A DNA stretch of 64,000 bases from Baylisascaris procyonis (lineage: Eukaryota > Nematoda > Chromadorea > Rhabditida > Ascarididae): contig JAZARR010000008.1 of the NCBI GenBank assembly GCA_037389465.1, positions 124,001 through 188,000 of the forward strand. Reading direction: 5' to 3'. Below are positions 45,734-59,859 of this stretch, one piece after another. Below the pieces are notes generated by a model. The model was not told where the DNA came from, searched no databases, and saw nothing but the letters and a program-made list of their open reading frames with translations. Position 1 is the first letter of the stretch, and the number at the start of each line of letters is the position of its first letter. Both the position numbers and the translations under genes were made by a program.

Positions 45734-45870
45734 TCGATTATAACATCGTAATATTCGAAAACAGGTTTATACTGTAAACGAGGCTAATTGAAGAATTTTT
45801 ACCGACAGTGGATGATTGGAGAGGAAATCGGAAGACATATTTGAATACATCGATTGCAAACACTATATAT
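45581..45870 (+). repeat. Exact 35-bp direct repeat flanking a (TA)n tract
   Basis: CATATTTGAATACATCGATT plus fifteen bases occurs at 45581-45615 and 45836-45870. About 220 bp lie between, including the (TA)n tract at 45664-45730. Confidence 0.93.
45664..45730. repeat. (TA)n microsatellite
   Basis: About 66 bp of TA dinucleotides between the two 35-bp direct repeats. Confidence 0.98.
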
Positions 45871-46762
45871 CGTATATTGCAGGAAAAATTATAGAGAGAA
45901 ATATATGAGAAGAATTCTTCATTTCCCCAGTTGCTAATTGCTCTTACCTATTAAATTTGCTCGTAATTTTCCAATCTCTATACACCACTTGGATGGATAA
46001 TCGAATTAGGATGTGCCGATTCGAGGATGAGGTTTATACTTACTAGTGCGGAAATTGTAGTCCTTGAAATTTCTTTAAGCAGACTTATTTTCCGCTGTCG
46101 TTATAAACGCCCAATCAGTTTCAATATAGAAAAAACCACTTTATTTCTCCCACAACAAACTGCGCCGTGCGAAACCATCGCAAATATCAAATTTTTGGAA
46201 ACGAATCTGGAAGGCCATGTTTCGTTTCACATCGAATCTTCTGCTTAAACCATTCACTGCTAAGAATCTGTTATGTGAGGTGCTATCCCGCTGAAAAAAT
46301 TTCATCGGCGGAGGTCGACCTCTCAGGTCTTGCCTTGCAATTAGAAACAACCTCAGTTACTACTCATTTAGTAAGCTCCCACTCCTTTGCAGAGAATTTC
46401 CTACAAATGACCACACGATACCTTTGGCATAACACAATGTTCATTATTTATGTAACCGCTGCGGCGACATAAAAAAATAGATTGTAGAAATTTATGTAGA
46501 TTGAAAATTCAAACTTTCCTGCATAGACTGTCAACTAAACAAATGGAGCAGCTTCAACTGTGTGAAACATCAAGTGTTTACATTATCCAATCATTTGACC
46601 ATGTTTATGCAACAATTCTATGCAATAATAAAACTATTTTTTAAAGTGATTCAATGCATAACGAATTCTTTACAATAATTCTTCATATACAAAACAATAC
46701 AAATATATACAATAAAAACAAGAAAAAATTCACAAAATTGCCGCATAATTTATTCTATTCGA

Positions 46763-49700
46763 TCATGTATCAATAACATAGACCGCAACTCGCTTCTTCG
46801 ACTGTAATAGAGGACCGATCCACGCCATATCAACACCATCGTTACGTTTAAATAGTAAATCAACACAATGAATCGCTGTATTACGTACAATATCCTCACA
46901 GATCAACGGCAATTGTATCGCCAGCGAACGTGCATCGAGACCACCATACGAAAGATTCAATACCAGTCGACTGGCTTAAAATTTTACAACATAATTTTAA
47001 AAGATACTATAATTAATATATAAAATAGTGTTTATTATTAAGTTCATTGGTAAAATAAGCAAAATAGATAATATCAAATATATAAAGGCGAAAATTGAAA
47101 CTAAAGCTAAATAGTTTTCTCTAATTCCAATAAATATGCAAATCACGTGCAATCAAAAAAATTTCTCTAATTTCCTTCGAAAGAAATTACTTACCTGCAA
47201 TTTCGTGTAGAGCGGTATGTATCCGAAATGCTGTATTCAAAATATATACATGAATAGCGAATACCTGGAAAAAATTCACTTGATTGCAAATAGTTTGCGA
47301 TACAATCAATCACGTTCGATAGGTAAAAAAGTTATGGATTTTCACTCACTTCGATAAATAAAACTACCTTGCCAAACTAGGTAATAGATTACTTCTAACA
47401 TACCAGTAGTTTCACTTATCCTCAAAAATCACGCAATCCGGTTGCTTGATTTTATTCGCGATTTCCTGATAAAGCAATAGGTTCACTGAGAGGATTCAGG
47501 TTCAAATCCCAACAAAGGCAAATTTGAAAATTCTAAATTCTAAATTTTCGCAAATAAAGACGGATTTCTAGAAATTTTTGCAAAATTTTTAGAGAAGCTT
47601 TATAAGAATTTTTAGCGAAAAAAATTTTATAGCTTAAGGAAGTAAATATTTTAAAAGAAACTTACATCGAAGCAATAATGTAATCGATATCGTGCATATG
47701 ATAGGTATTTTTTGTTGTTTCCTTTTTTCGATGTCGATTCAATGCGTTCGTTGATGTCGAAGGAAAGTGGACCAACTTCTGTATGTAAGCAAAATTGCTT
47801 CAGATGTAACAAAATTAGTTTGAGGAGGGAAATACGCATTAGCGCATTAACGCATGATACAGACTTCATCCTTCTATATTCCAAACTGCAATAAAACCTC
47901 CCCATAATTGAGGTCTCTCATCCACTCTCCCAACCTTTCATTTCAATTTTTCCTTTGGAGAGTACCCTCAAGGTTGTCTTTCACAAGCCTCTAATATATA
48001 AAGTCTTTATAGCTTTCCAAACAACCAACAAATGCCATTGACCTTCAAAGACACAACTGAGAGAATAAAACAAAACATTCCACTCTGTGATTTGGTTTTT
48101 TGAAGTATCTCACAAAAACGAATAAACTTTCTAGGAATTGAAATAACAAAAACCCTCCTCTCTTCAAAAAGATATTCTTACATCTTAGTTCTCTATTCGA
48201 AAACGTAATATAATTAAGTACTTTGATGCATTACTATTTTCATGCTAATTATCCATAAGATTAAAAAAATGGATATGCGAAGTAATCAGAAGTAAAAAGG
48301 AACACAAAGATGAAAGATATCAAAAGGGAAATATTTAAGCGATGAATTTCAAAAAGAAAACATTGAAAAACACCTAATGAGGCAAAATAAGCTGATAAGC
48401 TTAAATAAGATTGTGCAGCTGAGTTTGTTTTCTTATACTGAATGAGACGATGAGCTGCAGACGCTCACAAATTTGCACCTTTCATTCAATCAAAAAAGGA
48501 AAACCCCGATATGTAAATTTCCATCTAACTGGTGTATCGAATCTTATTTCTTCTCTTACTTTGATCTTGTTTTTATTTTGGCCTTTCTTTCTTTTTTTTT
48601 GCACACTCTCGAATATTTACATTTATGAAATTAATTACGGCTTCACCGCTGTATACGCGTGCACGTCTGTGTCTGTCTGCTTGTCTAATATTTTCAGCTT
48701 TGGAATCACTTAAGCTGTGAAATCTGGTGGGTATAACGCGCGCCATAGGACGACTACCTTCACTTTAGGACGAACTCTTTCACTAGCAATTAAATTAGTC
48801 TTTATAATTCGAAATGATTTATAGCCATTTAAAGGTGTCGAAAATTTTGCCTTTATTTTCCAACTCGTCGAAATTTCACTTCGCATCGATCGGATGACGA
48901 AAATAGCGGATCTTTTTTACAAGATTTTTATGAGTACTCGGATCAATTGAAATATGAATTCATTAAGCCATGGATTTTATTTTTTTTCCCAAATAATTCA
49001 TAAAGGTGTTTAATTCGGTGATCGGATCTACAAAAGCGCATGTCGTGCCAGTTCCTCCAATGCTTTTTTCTAGCTGTTCCACTCGTCTCGAGAGACTAAT
49101 AAAATATTTTCCTGCGCTATACTTCGAAAGTGCAAACTATTGCGAGGATAACGCGCTATTTGCACTTGAATCACCTGTGCACTAAAATGACCACTATTTG
49201 AGAGAATAAAATATACAGCTATTTTCCTGTATCGTATATATGTACAACGCAGGTACATTTCAACGTAGGCCAAGGTGTTATAGTGATGAAAATTGAAATT
49301 AGCCGTTTAAAATTTAAACGTAGTGTCGAAGCAATCTTCGAACGAAATGTTCATGAGCGCCGAAAGACAAAACAATGTGACTAAGATTTCAAATGCTCTC
49401 ACAACGCACTTCAACAACTGTTAACCAGCAAAATCGCCGTCAAGATAATCAGCGGCTATGGAAAGGAACGACGGATCTCTACGAGGCCAAAAAAGCCACC
49501 AAAAGGTGCGCGGCATGTAGTAAAAAAATAACCTTTAATAGGTGAACGTCTTCTTAATTCGGATTCGAGTCGATCGTTCGTTTTTCCATAGCGAACGATG
49601 ATCTGTTTGCGCCGTATCCTTGGTAGACGATTTCTTCTCAAATAGACCGCATTACGCCATGGTCGACATACGTCCCATAAGGTAGGTATTACCTCTGCGG

Positions 49701-50471
49701 GTAACTCTCTGAAGATTCTCTCCAATAGATCAATCGGTAATAACGTCGCGGGAACGCATGACTGAAATCACAACATATTTCTTGTGGAATTTAATTCCTA
49801 TTGGGTCATTGCCTATTTCGAGAGTTGTTTCCATCAAACATCATCAATGAACTGTAATTATGGATAACTTTTTTTTGGAGAATTGAATAAAATTTTCGTC
49901 AAATTATAAAAATTTATTTATTATGAAATTGCAAATTCGATATAATAAGCAATTTTTGTTTATTTCGAAGATGGTTGACCAGATAGATATAATAATTCGG
50001 AAATTAATATATGCGAAGAAATTGAAGCGTGATAAGAAAATACAATGAAGCGTTTCATCGAATCAGTCATGGAAAGAAACTTTCGTAAAGAAATAAATAC
50101 ATTTTCCACTTGAAAATATGGCATTCTTTTTTGGAAAATTGAATAAGATTTTTATAATGTCGCAACTACGTAGGTCGTGAATATATCAATATACTCTATT
50201 AAAATCAATATCCTCTATTAAACTACATTCGTAAAATTTAATAATTCTAGAAGGCAAATCGTCTAATATTTAATTGTTAGAGAAGTAAATTGTGCAAATA
50301 GATAAATATATATGAAAAAATTCGACAAAAACCAATAAAATTATGCGAAAAAAAAGATTTTTACGCTAATATTAGACGCACACTGAAATCCTCTTTGATG
50401 TGTTTAGCGTTGCATTCTTTTCTAAGCGGTCGGAGTAACGATCGCACTCGCATAAACATTGGCAATTTCAT
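46763..50471 (-). CDS. F-box domain protein, five exons, 237 aa
   Basis: Minus-strand exons: 50471-50382, 49761-49533, 47778-47666, 47264-47195 and 46974-46763 (stop TGA); 714 bp with matching phases. Residues from about 37 fit the F-box pattern: LPIDLLERIFRELPAEVIP followed by LWDVCRPWRNAV. The F-box binds Skp1 in SCF ubiquitin ligases and a C-terminal domain selects the substrate. After the F-box comes a basic stretch (LRRNRLPRIRRKQIIVRYG). The C-terminal 110 residues are mixed alpha/beta without recognisable LRR or WD repeats (for example VFAIHVYILNTAFRIHTALH and LNLSYGGLDARSLAIQLPL). Nematodes have large F-box families, and I cannot name an orthologue. The first exon is less certain: it begins at the ATG 24 bp after a TTTTTTTCAG acceptor and uses a GTGCGT donor. 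The other four exons are well supported. Confidence 0.75.
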
Positions 50472-50494
50472 CGTTAAGCAATTCGCTTCTTTCT

Positions 50495-50496
50495 CT
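50495..50496 (-). other. Probable trans-splice acceptor of the F-box gene
   Basis: A run of T followed by CAG on the minus strand, 24 bp upstream of the proposed ATG at 50471. A strong polypyrimidine acceptor with no visible upstream coding exon fits a spliced-leader site. Confidence 0.4.
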
Positions 50497-53400
50497 GAAA
50501 AAAAAACAAAACAACTATTTATTTCTAAACAACTGTTCTTTGTTCGCTATTTTTCAATTTAGAAATCGCGCATACAACGAAAATAAGAGCGAATTATAAA
50601 ATTGTGAGACTTGTTTGCTATTTAAACCAGCAAAATACTGTAAATGTCAACTTAATAGAAGTAAAATAAGCAAATAATGGGTAATGAGGAGACGTGAGAA
50701 TGCAAATTTGCGAAGGAGCATAAAATTTAAGCGTCAGAAGGCAAAAACCTCGAGCCACGGATGTTAACTCTTAGAAAGCTTTCCATATTTTCAACATACA
50801 TAAGAGCGATTGTTGAGTGGGGCGAGGCAATTTATGGAGGATCATTGCACAAATATTTATGAATGACATTAATTTTTTGTAACTAGAGGTCTTGATGACT
50901 ATGTGAGTCTTCCTTTAGGCGTTCCTGATCACCTGCCCCTTACCATATTTCATGAAGAAATAGAGCCTTTTTTATATTATATATGCACTCTTGGGGCAAG
51001 TGGTAAACGATGAACATCAAATTACTATACTCTTTACTCTCATTATTTAATTCCATCTCCACTAACTGTCCGAGATATCCTCATTTAAGTTCTAGATTAA
51101 AAGGAAACTTTAACTTCCTCAAAGTATAAGCATTTTTGTTCAACTTTCAATTCTTTAAACATCTAAAAAAGTTTATGGCTGATCGAAAGCGTTTTAAAAG
51201 AAAGAAAAACGACAACCTAATGGACATTGACTGCAATAAAACATGAAAATTATGAAAGCTGATATTGGGATGAAGGTTTTATTAAGAAAATAATTCAACC
51301 GTAAAATAAGTAGCAAAAATATGCGAGTATGTCATCACTATTGATTGCTTAATAAATATATCACTGCAGAAAGCGATATAAAATTTTCCTCAATAGAATT
51401 TGCAATAAAAGCAACTAAAACAATTACTTTATGCAATTTATTTGATTACGCGGAAATATTGCAAGAGCTAATGCTTCAATTTGTGCAATGTTCATTGTTT
51501 TGGTTTTATTGCAAAAAAAAAGATATACCAATGTTTTCATTATTAATTTCGAAATGAGCTTATTTTCGTCGCTCGCTTAGGTATTGATCTACAACCATCT
51601 ATTCATAAGTATTATATGCAAAAAAGTGAAAATATCGGTTGATTACTGTAGTTTTAGTATTCCAATTCTTTGCTATCAATTATATCAACTAGTAGAAACT
51701 TATATCAAAGCTTAGCAGTAAGTCTGAAAAAAGCAGAAAAACGGAAAAAAACACAATGCCATTCAAAACAGAAAAAAGTTTGAAAATATCCTTAGTTCTT
51801 CAAATAATTTCTCCAAATTAGCAAATATACGGCGATCGTTTGTTGAAGAGACGGAGAAAGGGGGAGGGGAAGGGGAAAGATGAGATGGGGAGGGGAAGGG
51901 GAGGATACTATAAACGGTCGCACCACTTCTGCTTTATTGGGTGCAATGAGAACATAAAACAGTTATAAATGACCGATAAGAACAAAATTTCGATCAGAAT
52001 ATTACTATTATCGATCTGTGATAGTCGATAGCAAACGCCGTTTCGTACTGTTAGTGCAATCCTCATGTTGTCCTAGTTTCCAGCTTATGCAAATTACGAA
52101 AAAAAAACATTCGCACCACGTCGACAAATTTCCACATAGGAAAATCTCTTTCGCGTAGAAAAATCACGCATGAAAAATGCATACAGCGCATATATTTATG
52201 CAGAGGTGTATTCGATCAGGAAAAGATAGTGATGATGAAAAATTCGACGAAGAGTTGATTTCGTTTACATTGATTATTGATTAGTATCAGCTTAAAATTA
52301 GACAAAAATTTGCATAATATGCAAAATTCAGCAGATAAAATACGATGAAAAATTATCAATCAAAATAAATCTCACTACAAAGCATTTTCCTCTAATTGTT
52401 TCGCTTGTCATCAGACAAATATTCTGAAAGGAAGAAAATTCAAAAAAATAGTTGATTCCTAGAAGAAGGAAACCTGTCGGTTTTTGATCGAAGCTTTGTT
52501 TCTTAGTCGAAAATGGGAAGAAGAAGGCAGCGGACGTGAAAGCTTACTTCACATTTCTTAGTTAAGGTACTATGAGACTAGTGAGAAATAAATATATCAA
52601 CAGAGTTACTGAAATTTGCAGCAAAGACAAGCATGAATATTAAATCACTCGCAATAAACCACAATAAAGACAGCATAGTTAAAATCTCAAATATCGGTGT
52701 CAATCATGTGTGGATGGGACATGTGTGGAGGGAGGCGAAGGGCGAGGTAAAAGGGGATGTGAAGACACTGATCGAAATAAAAGTTTAACGCACCAAATAA
52801 ACAAACGCCAAACGCCAGCAAATACAAATGTTTAAGTATAGATAGAATAATACTGATCATATGATTTTTAAATGCAAATTTATTCATAAAAGCGCATAAA
52901 AACTGACTTAATAGATCGATGAAAGCATGAAATTATTTTAATATCAAAGAAGTTATTCATATGATATCATTATAACATACTAATCGTAAGGCTAGACCAG
53001 GTGATAAGCGGTACAAAAAGGACAGCATCAGAAAGAGAGGAAATCAAAAATAGTGACAGCCGATTGTCTTCGGATGCATGTTCATAAATATCGATTGATC
53101 AATTCCAGAAAATCTCTTCAGTCACATACCTTTTCAACTGTTATTTACAATAACCCCTTTGGCAAGTGAACTTTGACTGCCAAATAATATTCGTAGAAAA
53201 AATTATTTCACAACTTAGTGGAAGTTATTTTTCAAGCCCGAAAGCACGTGAGACAAATGTGAACTAGACAATCGGCTATAAAACAGGCGTGAACCTGACA
53301 ACCACCAGCTGTAAGGTAGGTATGAACCAGATGGAGTAAGCATAAACCATTAGAAATTGAATTTTGCGTCTATCGTTTACGTAAACATTTTAGACAACTT

Positions 53401-55893
53401 GTGACGAGACTCACAGCAGCGGCTGTCACGATTCTCTCAACTGCTGCATATTTTTCGCTGCGATTATATGCATGATTATATTCGCTAGCTGCTATTTCAA
53501 TTATTCATTCAAAAATGGTAACTTTCTCGCATCTCCGCATCTCATATGTCAAACATCTTATTTTTGCAATTTAAACTTATCTACAAGCACCACCCATCTG
53601 TAACCTAACAGACTGCATACTATAATGAAAGCGGCTGCGCAGAACGCCGCAAACAAGGTCTGATGAACCACAATGGTACGGTTCTATGATTAACGCTGGG
53701 ATTAGAAAGTGCAGGATAGGAGCGAATAGAATTTGACAGATCCGCGCCTACGCTTGGCGAATGGACGGATCGTCAAGTGAATAAGCACCATTAACTTATG
53801 TGCCTATATCACCCATCTCGTGTACTTGAATACCATTTATCTCATGCATCTCATGCATCCACTTAGCTTATCTTCATAGCTCATATAATCAGCTCGCGCA
53901 AATTAATGCCTTTTTATAACTTTTAATGGGGAAGGAAGAGTTGTATTCGCAAAAAATAACTAGCGAATGAAAATACTCTCTACTCTTATTAGAAGCTACA
54001 TCAAAGAATCTACACTGAAGATAGCACAGATTATAAATTCAGTTTCGTATTAACCCTCATCACAAATTAGTTGCAGACATTTAAAGAGTCAAAAAAAAAA
54101 ATTGTCGGCATTCATTCTATGCCGGTCTGATTTTCATTCTACACTACTCTCGCCATCATACAAATGAAGGAGAAACCGAAATTTTTACATTTTGCTCGCC
54201 TAATCAACCATTTCCATAAATTACCAAGAAACAATAAAATTGCTGTTATATGACCTCTCAAGGCTATATATCGTTTCATTGATGTGTCCGAATGTCTTCT
54301 ATGGAAAGTCCAAAATTCATTAAAAAGATATGAGAATCGCCATAGAAGTCTATTCCCTCACATTTCACTTACCATTAGAATTTCGGCTTCTTTTGCGACT
54401 CCTTTCACATAAAGCAAATTGTATATCAAAAACTTCTACATTTTTGTGAGTTGTTGAGAATTGTAATAAGTTTCAACGCATTCTACCAGCTGCAAATTAT
54501 GCTCTTTAAAAAATATTTAACAGACTCCTCCCCCTCCTCCTTCCTTCTCACCCCCATCTCTTGGCCGCCTAGCAATAACTCGAAAAATCAGTTCGTTTTT
54601 ATCGCCACAAGAGTACAATTTAATAACCAACAAAGTCTGAGCCTCGTCTGATGATCTCCCAATGCAACGAATTCACTGGGTGGTTATCGAATGTGAACGA
54701 GTCCATATATATATATGCAAACACTGACCCCATAGTCATAACGTTTCTGAAGTATATGCAGAAACATGAAGAGTGCAGCTATCACCTAAATGTACAGACT
54801 GGACATTACCCCTCTCCCTCCCACACTTCAATCCAGTCCCCTCGCCCTGTATACCTCTCAAAATTTCGAGAGGAAGAGATGATTGCATAGGAATGGTTGT
54901 AAAATTCAGAGTAGAAAGATGCATAGAGTCTCTAAAAGAAAGCTTAAAATTATCGCTTCCTGTATGAGACTCAAGTATCACACCTAGTAAACAACACAAT
55001 TCATTGAACACAGATAGTGATCAAGGCCATACGCACCACTGATAGAAAATCTAGATGGAAGAGTGAAGAGATGGCTATGAACGCTACGAAATACATTTGA
55101 AGGTTGATCCTGAATTAATAGCATCAATACTCGATAACTAATGGAAACGAAAATATGGAAACGTTAAGACATCGCTCCCATCCATTTTCAACAAACAATT
55201 CCAACCATCCAACTGCCAGCATCGCAATCGACATCAATGAACATAGAAATGACACACACGCTTTTGGTTATATCAAATGATGCCTGAGTGTGTTCATGAT
55301 CCTACGAGCATTGTAAATTTTCTTCTCTCCCTCCATATATCTACATCTTTCTTTTTCTTTCTATCTTTGTCTATCAAAAAAAACCCATGCAATTTCTCGA
55401 AAAATTTGTAACAACATAAAAAATTGCTAGCTAAGACTACGCGCCTTCAGATGAAATTTCTAATTATAGATCTATTTCTTCAATATCATCGGTGAGCAAA
55501 GATACGCGAATATTGAGCGAAAAAATTCTCAATAAACAAAGCAAACAATAAACGGCTTTAATACAACACAACGCGGTAATAATTTTGACTGATGAAAATA
55601 ATTGTATTGGTAGACATACTTGCGTAAATAATAGTTTAATAATAAGACCGGTTTGAGAGTTGTGGTTGTGGTGCTCGATTCGTCGATATGGCGTACTAGT
55701 TGAGAGTGAATTGAATGCATCGTTGAAGATTGATAAATAAGCATTTTTCCATTACACTTTCACTTTGTAATTTAATAATTTTATATAGGACTAATTGAGC
55801 ACTTTTCAAGGTCTCATATTTAAGTGTATAATTTATGAATCATCGTTTTATAGAAAATAATCTCTGTAATTTGTTTATTTTATTTGATTTCAG
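50497..55893. other. Gene-poor spacer
   Basis: 5.4 kb with no supported exon. It holds a purine-rich G/A patch (51850-51905) and dispersed repeat copy 2. Open frames at 54650-55010 on both strands have some protein-like runs but no paired splice sites. The spacer separates the minus-strand F-box gene from plus-strand exons to the right, so it may contain promoters for both. Confidence 0.4.
53646..53774 (+). repeat. Dispersed repeat, copy 2
   Basis: Second copy of the element at 44467-44593, roughly three-quarters identical by eye, with its strongest match in the last 60 bp. It lies in the gene-poor spacer to the right of the F-box gene. Confidence 0.75.
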
Positions 55894-58800
55894 TGTCCCA
55901 AAGCGGGAAAACATATAAAAATGTGTGAATATGAAAAACAAAAAGAAGCAGAACGTTCACAAAGCTACAGTTTAGGCGAATAGACTTTTAATACTAAGAA
56001 CAGCAATATTGTATAGCTCGAAACGACTCAGCTACAGGCTGAAAGCCGAAGTAGTGAGTGCACTAACGATATTGGCAGGAAGTAGATTCGAGATTCTAGA
56101 TTCTAGACACTATTTTATAATTATAAAAGGCATTCTTTCGATTTCCTCTCACATCTACAATCTCAACGGTATGCGATTTTAGTCACCAGTTATATTGTTT
56201 GATATTCTCCCCTTGACGTTGACGGCAATAAATGTTTGCTAGCGTATGCGTGATCGTTAGTATATGAGTGAATAAGTGGACAATTGATGTATAAATGAAA
56301 GAACGCTTGGGTAAAGTTTACTCCATTATGAAGTTGCGATATATAAGAGGGTGATCACAAACGCTAAGCAAATATACGTTGACCGACATGAAAGACGAGC
56401 GCATCATGTGCAAAATCGTTCCGACATGCCGACTTACACAAACACAACTGCACGCTTAAGCCATTCTCACTCTTATACTGCCGACACATCATTTCCTATC
56501 TACAGCTAAGGTTAATACCCGATTTCCGATGCTAGTTCAAGACAGACTATTTGCATATTTTTTAGGTTTTATACGACATCGATTTATTGGTTCATTTTTG
56601 CTTATAATAGTGGTACATATCAGTAATAAGTTGTGCTACAAACAATTTTTATATATTACGCTAATATGTTTTCGATAAATGTTTTTGACACCTAATAGGA
56701 CGAAAGCCAAAAAGTTACCAAGCTGCCTTCCTTTTGGGTTTTAAGCGTGGATTTCTAGAAATGCAAGTCGTTTATAATGGATACAGGTCAAAAATCGTGT
56801 GAAAATGTAAATTCAGCTGGTTGGCAATTGAGTAAGCAATTGCACAAGTAAACGAGAACGTCTGAACCGAGAAACCAATAGATGATGTGATGAGGGCTGC
56901 CGTTAAAGTTTAAAGGTGCATGATTAAAATTTTTGCAGATCGAAACAACATGCTTAAATTTGAACCGAATCTGTATTCATAATGAGTGGGTTTGCGCTAA
57001 TAATCGTTATGCATTGATTCATGATGTAATGATTCCAACATCCGGCCGACAAATGACAATTGCCAACATTACTAGGAGATGCCTCTTATACTGAGATGTT
57101 TTTTCTGAATAATTCTATCGGAAAATTATTCGTTTGCTGTGCGGCAGTATGCCGGACTTCACCTGACCAGCGTCCACAAACGAGTGGACAATACAAATGA
57201 ACAAAGAGAGCAGACGACCTCCATCGCATGCGATATGATGCAATCTGATTCACAACTATCCATCTCACGCGAATATGAGAGTACTGTAGTGGAATGTATG
57301 CACCATATTAAGCATTAATTATGCAATTGAAGTTACGGATGAGAAGAATGCCCGCCGGGATGCATTCCAAAAAAGCGGGCGCAATATGCGCTTTTGCATT
57401 CCTCTCATTCGACAAGCCGGCTGCGTAAAATTCCCAGAAATAATGAAACATTCAGGGTAACGCATTCATGCATTAAGTGTTCTTCCCTGTCACGTCCTAC
57501 AATATTTTTATTTTTACCAACTTATCAATGGCAAATGAGAAACCAGTTGATGTAAAGTTGCAAATTTCCTGACACATTCAAGTCCTATAACTTTCCCGCA
57601 TTTAATTGATCGACCTCAAAGATGATCTGTGAGATCAGGCATATGACGTCATCCTTTGGTTGATATTATACCCTCCAAGACGAAACTCCAAACAAACATA
57701 TAGATACGTATATGGACGCAAACGTAGCAATACCATAACAATCTTTGCACATGCAAATTTCTGGAAGCGCATAGCAAAGAATTTTACAATTTGAAATTAT
57801 CTTAAGCAAGCATCATCATTCAATTGTCTTCGAGAATATTTGATTTTTTTCCATTCTGCGCATTCTCATTTTTGATTCGATATTTCACATTTTGCAGATT
57901 TTTGTTTTTTCCATCGGAGGCTTCTTAAGTGTTGATATTGCTATTAGACTTTAGTTTTCCTTTAGCTGCCGAATATCCTCAACTTTTTCATCCGAAATTA
58001 TGATATAGACACAAAATCACTTAGATAATAGAGGAATGCTTATGTTATTGTGATGCATAGGTATTCAAATCTGCAATAGGTGAATTCATTTATGCGATAC
58101 GATATGCTAACAAAATCTCCAACAAATACCACAATTCCAAGCATAGCACTGTTTAGGTCAACAATACTCCCCCTTCAATTACTAGTTGATGTGGCGGCAT
58201 TTTATGATTTGCGACCGTCAGTTGGTAGACAGTGCCATCGCGGCAAGAGACGGTACATGTGCCTCATAAAGACGAACACTGCAAGCAATAAGATGGGTGG
58301 CGATTATCGTCTATCTTCGAACGTACCTGGCACCGACAGCTCCTCATATTGCACCCAGCTCCCGTTCACATATGCTTCATCCTAGAGGGGGCTGCTACTT
58401 GTCGTTGCTTGCTCGTGTGATTCAACGTAGACCAATCCCACAAACACAACGAAACAACAAGCACCAATCAAAGATCCTCATCGCAGATATGGATTATGCG
58501 AAACGCTATTGTAATCGCTAGGCGCCATTAGTTGTAGCGTAATATAGCCATTCACCATTTAGTTTTATGAGTTTTTGTAAGGCTAGCTCCAGCATAAAGA
58601 ACCATTTCATAAGCTAACCAATTTTTTCACTTAATTTGCCGTTTTTTTATTGAATTATCTGTCAGCTTATAAACTTTAGTTAGCATTTCTTCTCTTAACA
58701 GTTTAAAAACAATAGATAAAAAATGGTAATGGAACTTATTCAACTGTTTATAGAGACGTTTATTTCATATATCCATCAGCGTACTGGAATGGATGGAATA

Positions 58801-59806
58801 GAATTAGTGAACGTCAATATGCATTTATTAAATTCTCGAAAGAATAAATAATTAGTAAAATATAAATGATTCACTTAACAAAGACAATTTAATTAAGAAT
58901 TAAAGACCTGCAGTTAAGAAGTACGAATGTTCTAAGCTATCAAGACGATGAGATATTCAAAAGTGTAATTTGTTACAAATTTCAGCAAAATTTGATGGAA
59001 AATATTCTTTTTCGAAATTTAAAATGTTCGTAGAATTTTTTTCTCAAATTCTTTTCTTTTGTTGAGAAAAAATTTTTTTTCTGCTCGCAGCTTTCCATAA
59101 AGGGAATTTCTCTTTCGCGCAATCTGAGAGCATTCACCTTTGACATTTGGCTTACTTATGAGATCGTTGCGGGTTTAAAACTTCGTTTTGTGGATTTAAG
59201 TAACAAAGCCATTCAACAATGTGAATGGTAGCGTAGACACTATGACCACCTAATAAAAACAACTTTATAGGTGCTTTCGTTTTCGGAAAGACTGGACCCG
59301 ATCAGCTGAAGAACAATGAGATAGCTGGTGCACAAAGAACTGAGCTCGAGGTTTGATTCATTTCTTCATTTTTCGACTACACTCAATTGCTTTCACAACT
59401 ATTCCAGTTTAATAACTTATAAAACGGTTTTATCATACTGTTTAGCATGGTTGCTTTATAGCTGATAGGTCCTGAGCACAAACAATTATGCTTTCAATAA
59501 AAGGCGTGAATAATTTCCATAGAAATTTCAACCCGAAACAGTTAACGTTCGTGAGGTCTCTAAGAATACTTCTTTTTTATTTTAAATTAAGATGTGAATT
59601 GTTGTAAAGAGCAAAGAATAGTCCAGTTGTGTTGGTTGATGTTGTTGTTGCGTGTGTGCCTACGTAACTATGAGGCTTGAGTGCAGCAAAGAATAGTGAC
59701 GAATAGCAAGTGCATGTTGCTTAACTTCACTGCTTGTTACAGATTTAGTATCACTGGTTGCGGCTGCTGTTCGAGTACATGCAAACAATACATACAAACA
59801 CATACA

Positions 59807-59859
<53 letters not shown>

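Larger units (their letters stand above)
44403..46762. other. Spacer upstream of MCM10
   Basis: Contains repeat copy 1, a 24-bp tandem duplication, a C-rich stretch at 45280-45330, a (TA)n tract and an exact 35-bp direct repeat. The MCM10 promoter is expected here. No additional gene is supported. Confidence 0.45.

Noticed and set aside
54651..55011. Open frames on both strands with protein-like runs
   Set aside because: No paired splice sites or recognisable motif, and the two strands compete.
58080..58521. 101-codon plus-strand open frame and overlapping 74-codon frame
   Set aside because: No splice context, mixed composition and weak similarity to another intergenic region; more likely repeat-derived.
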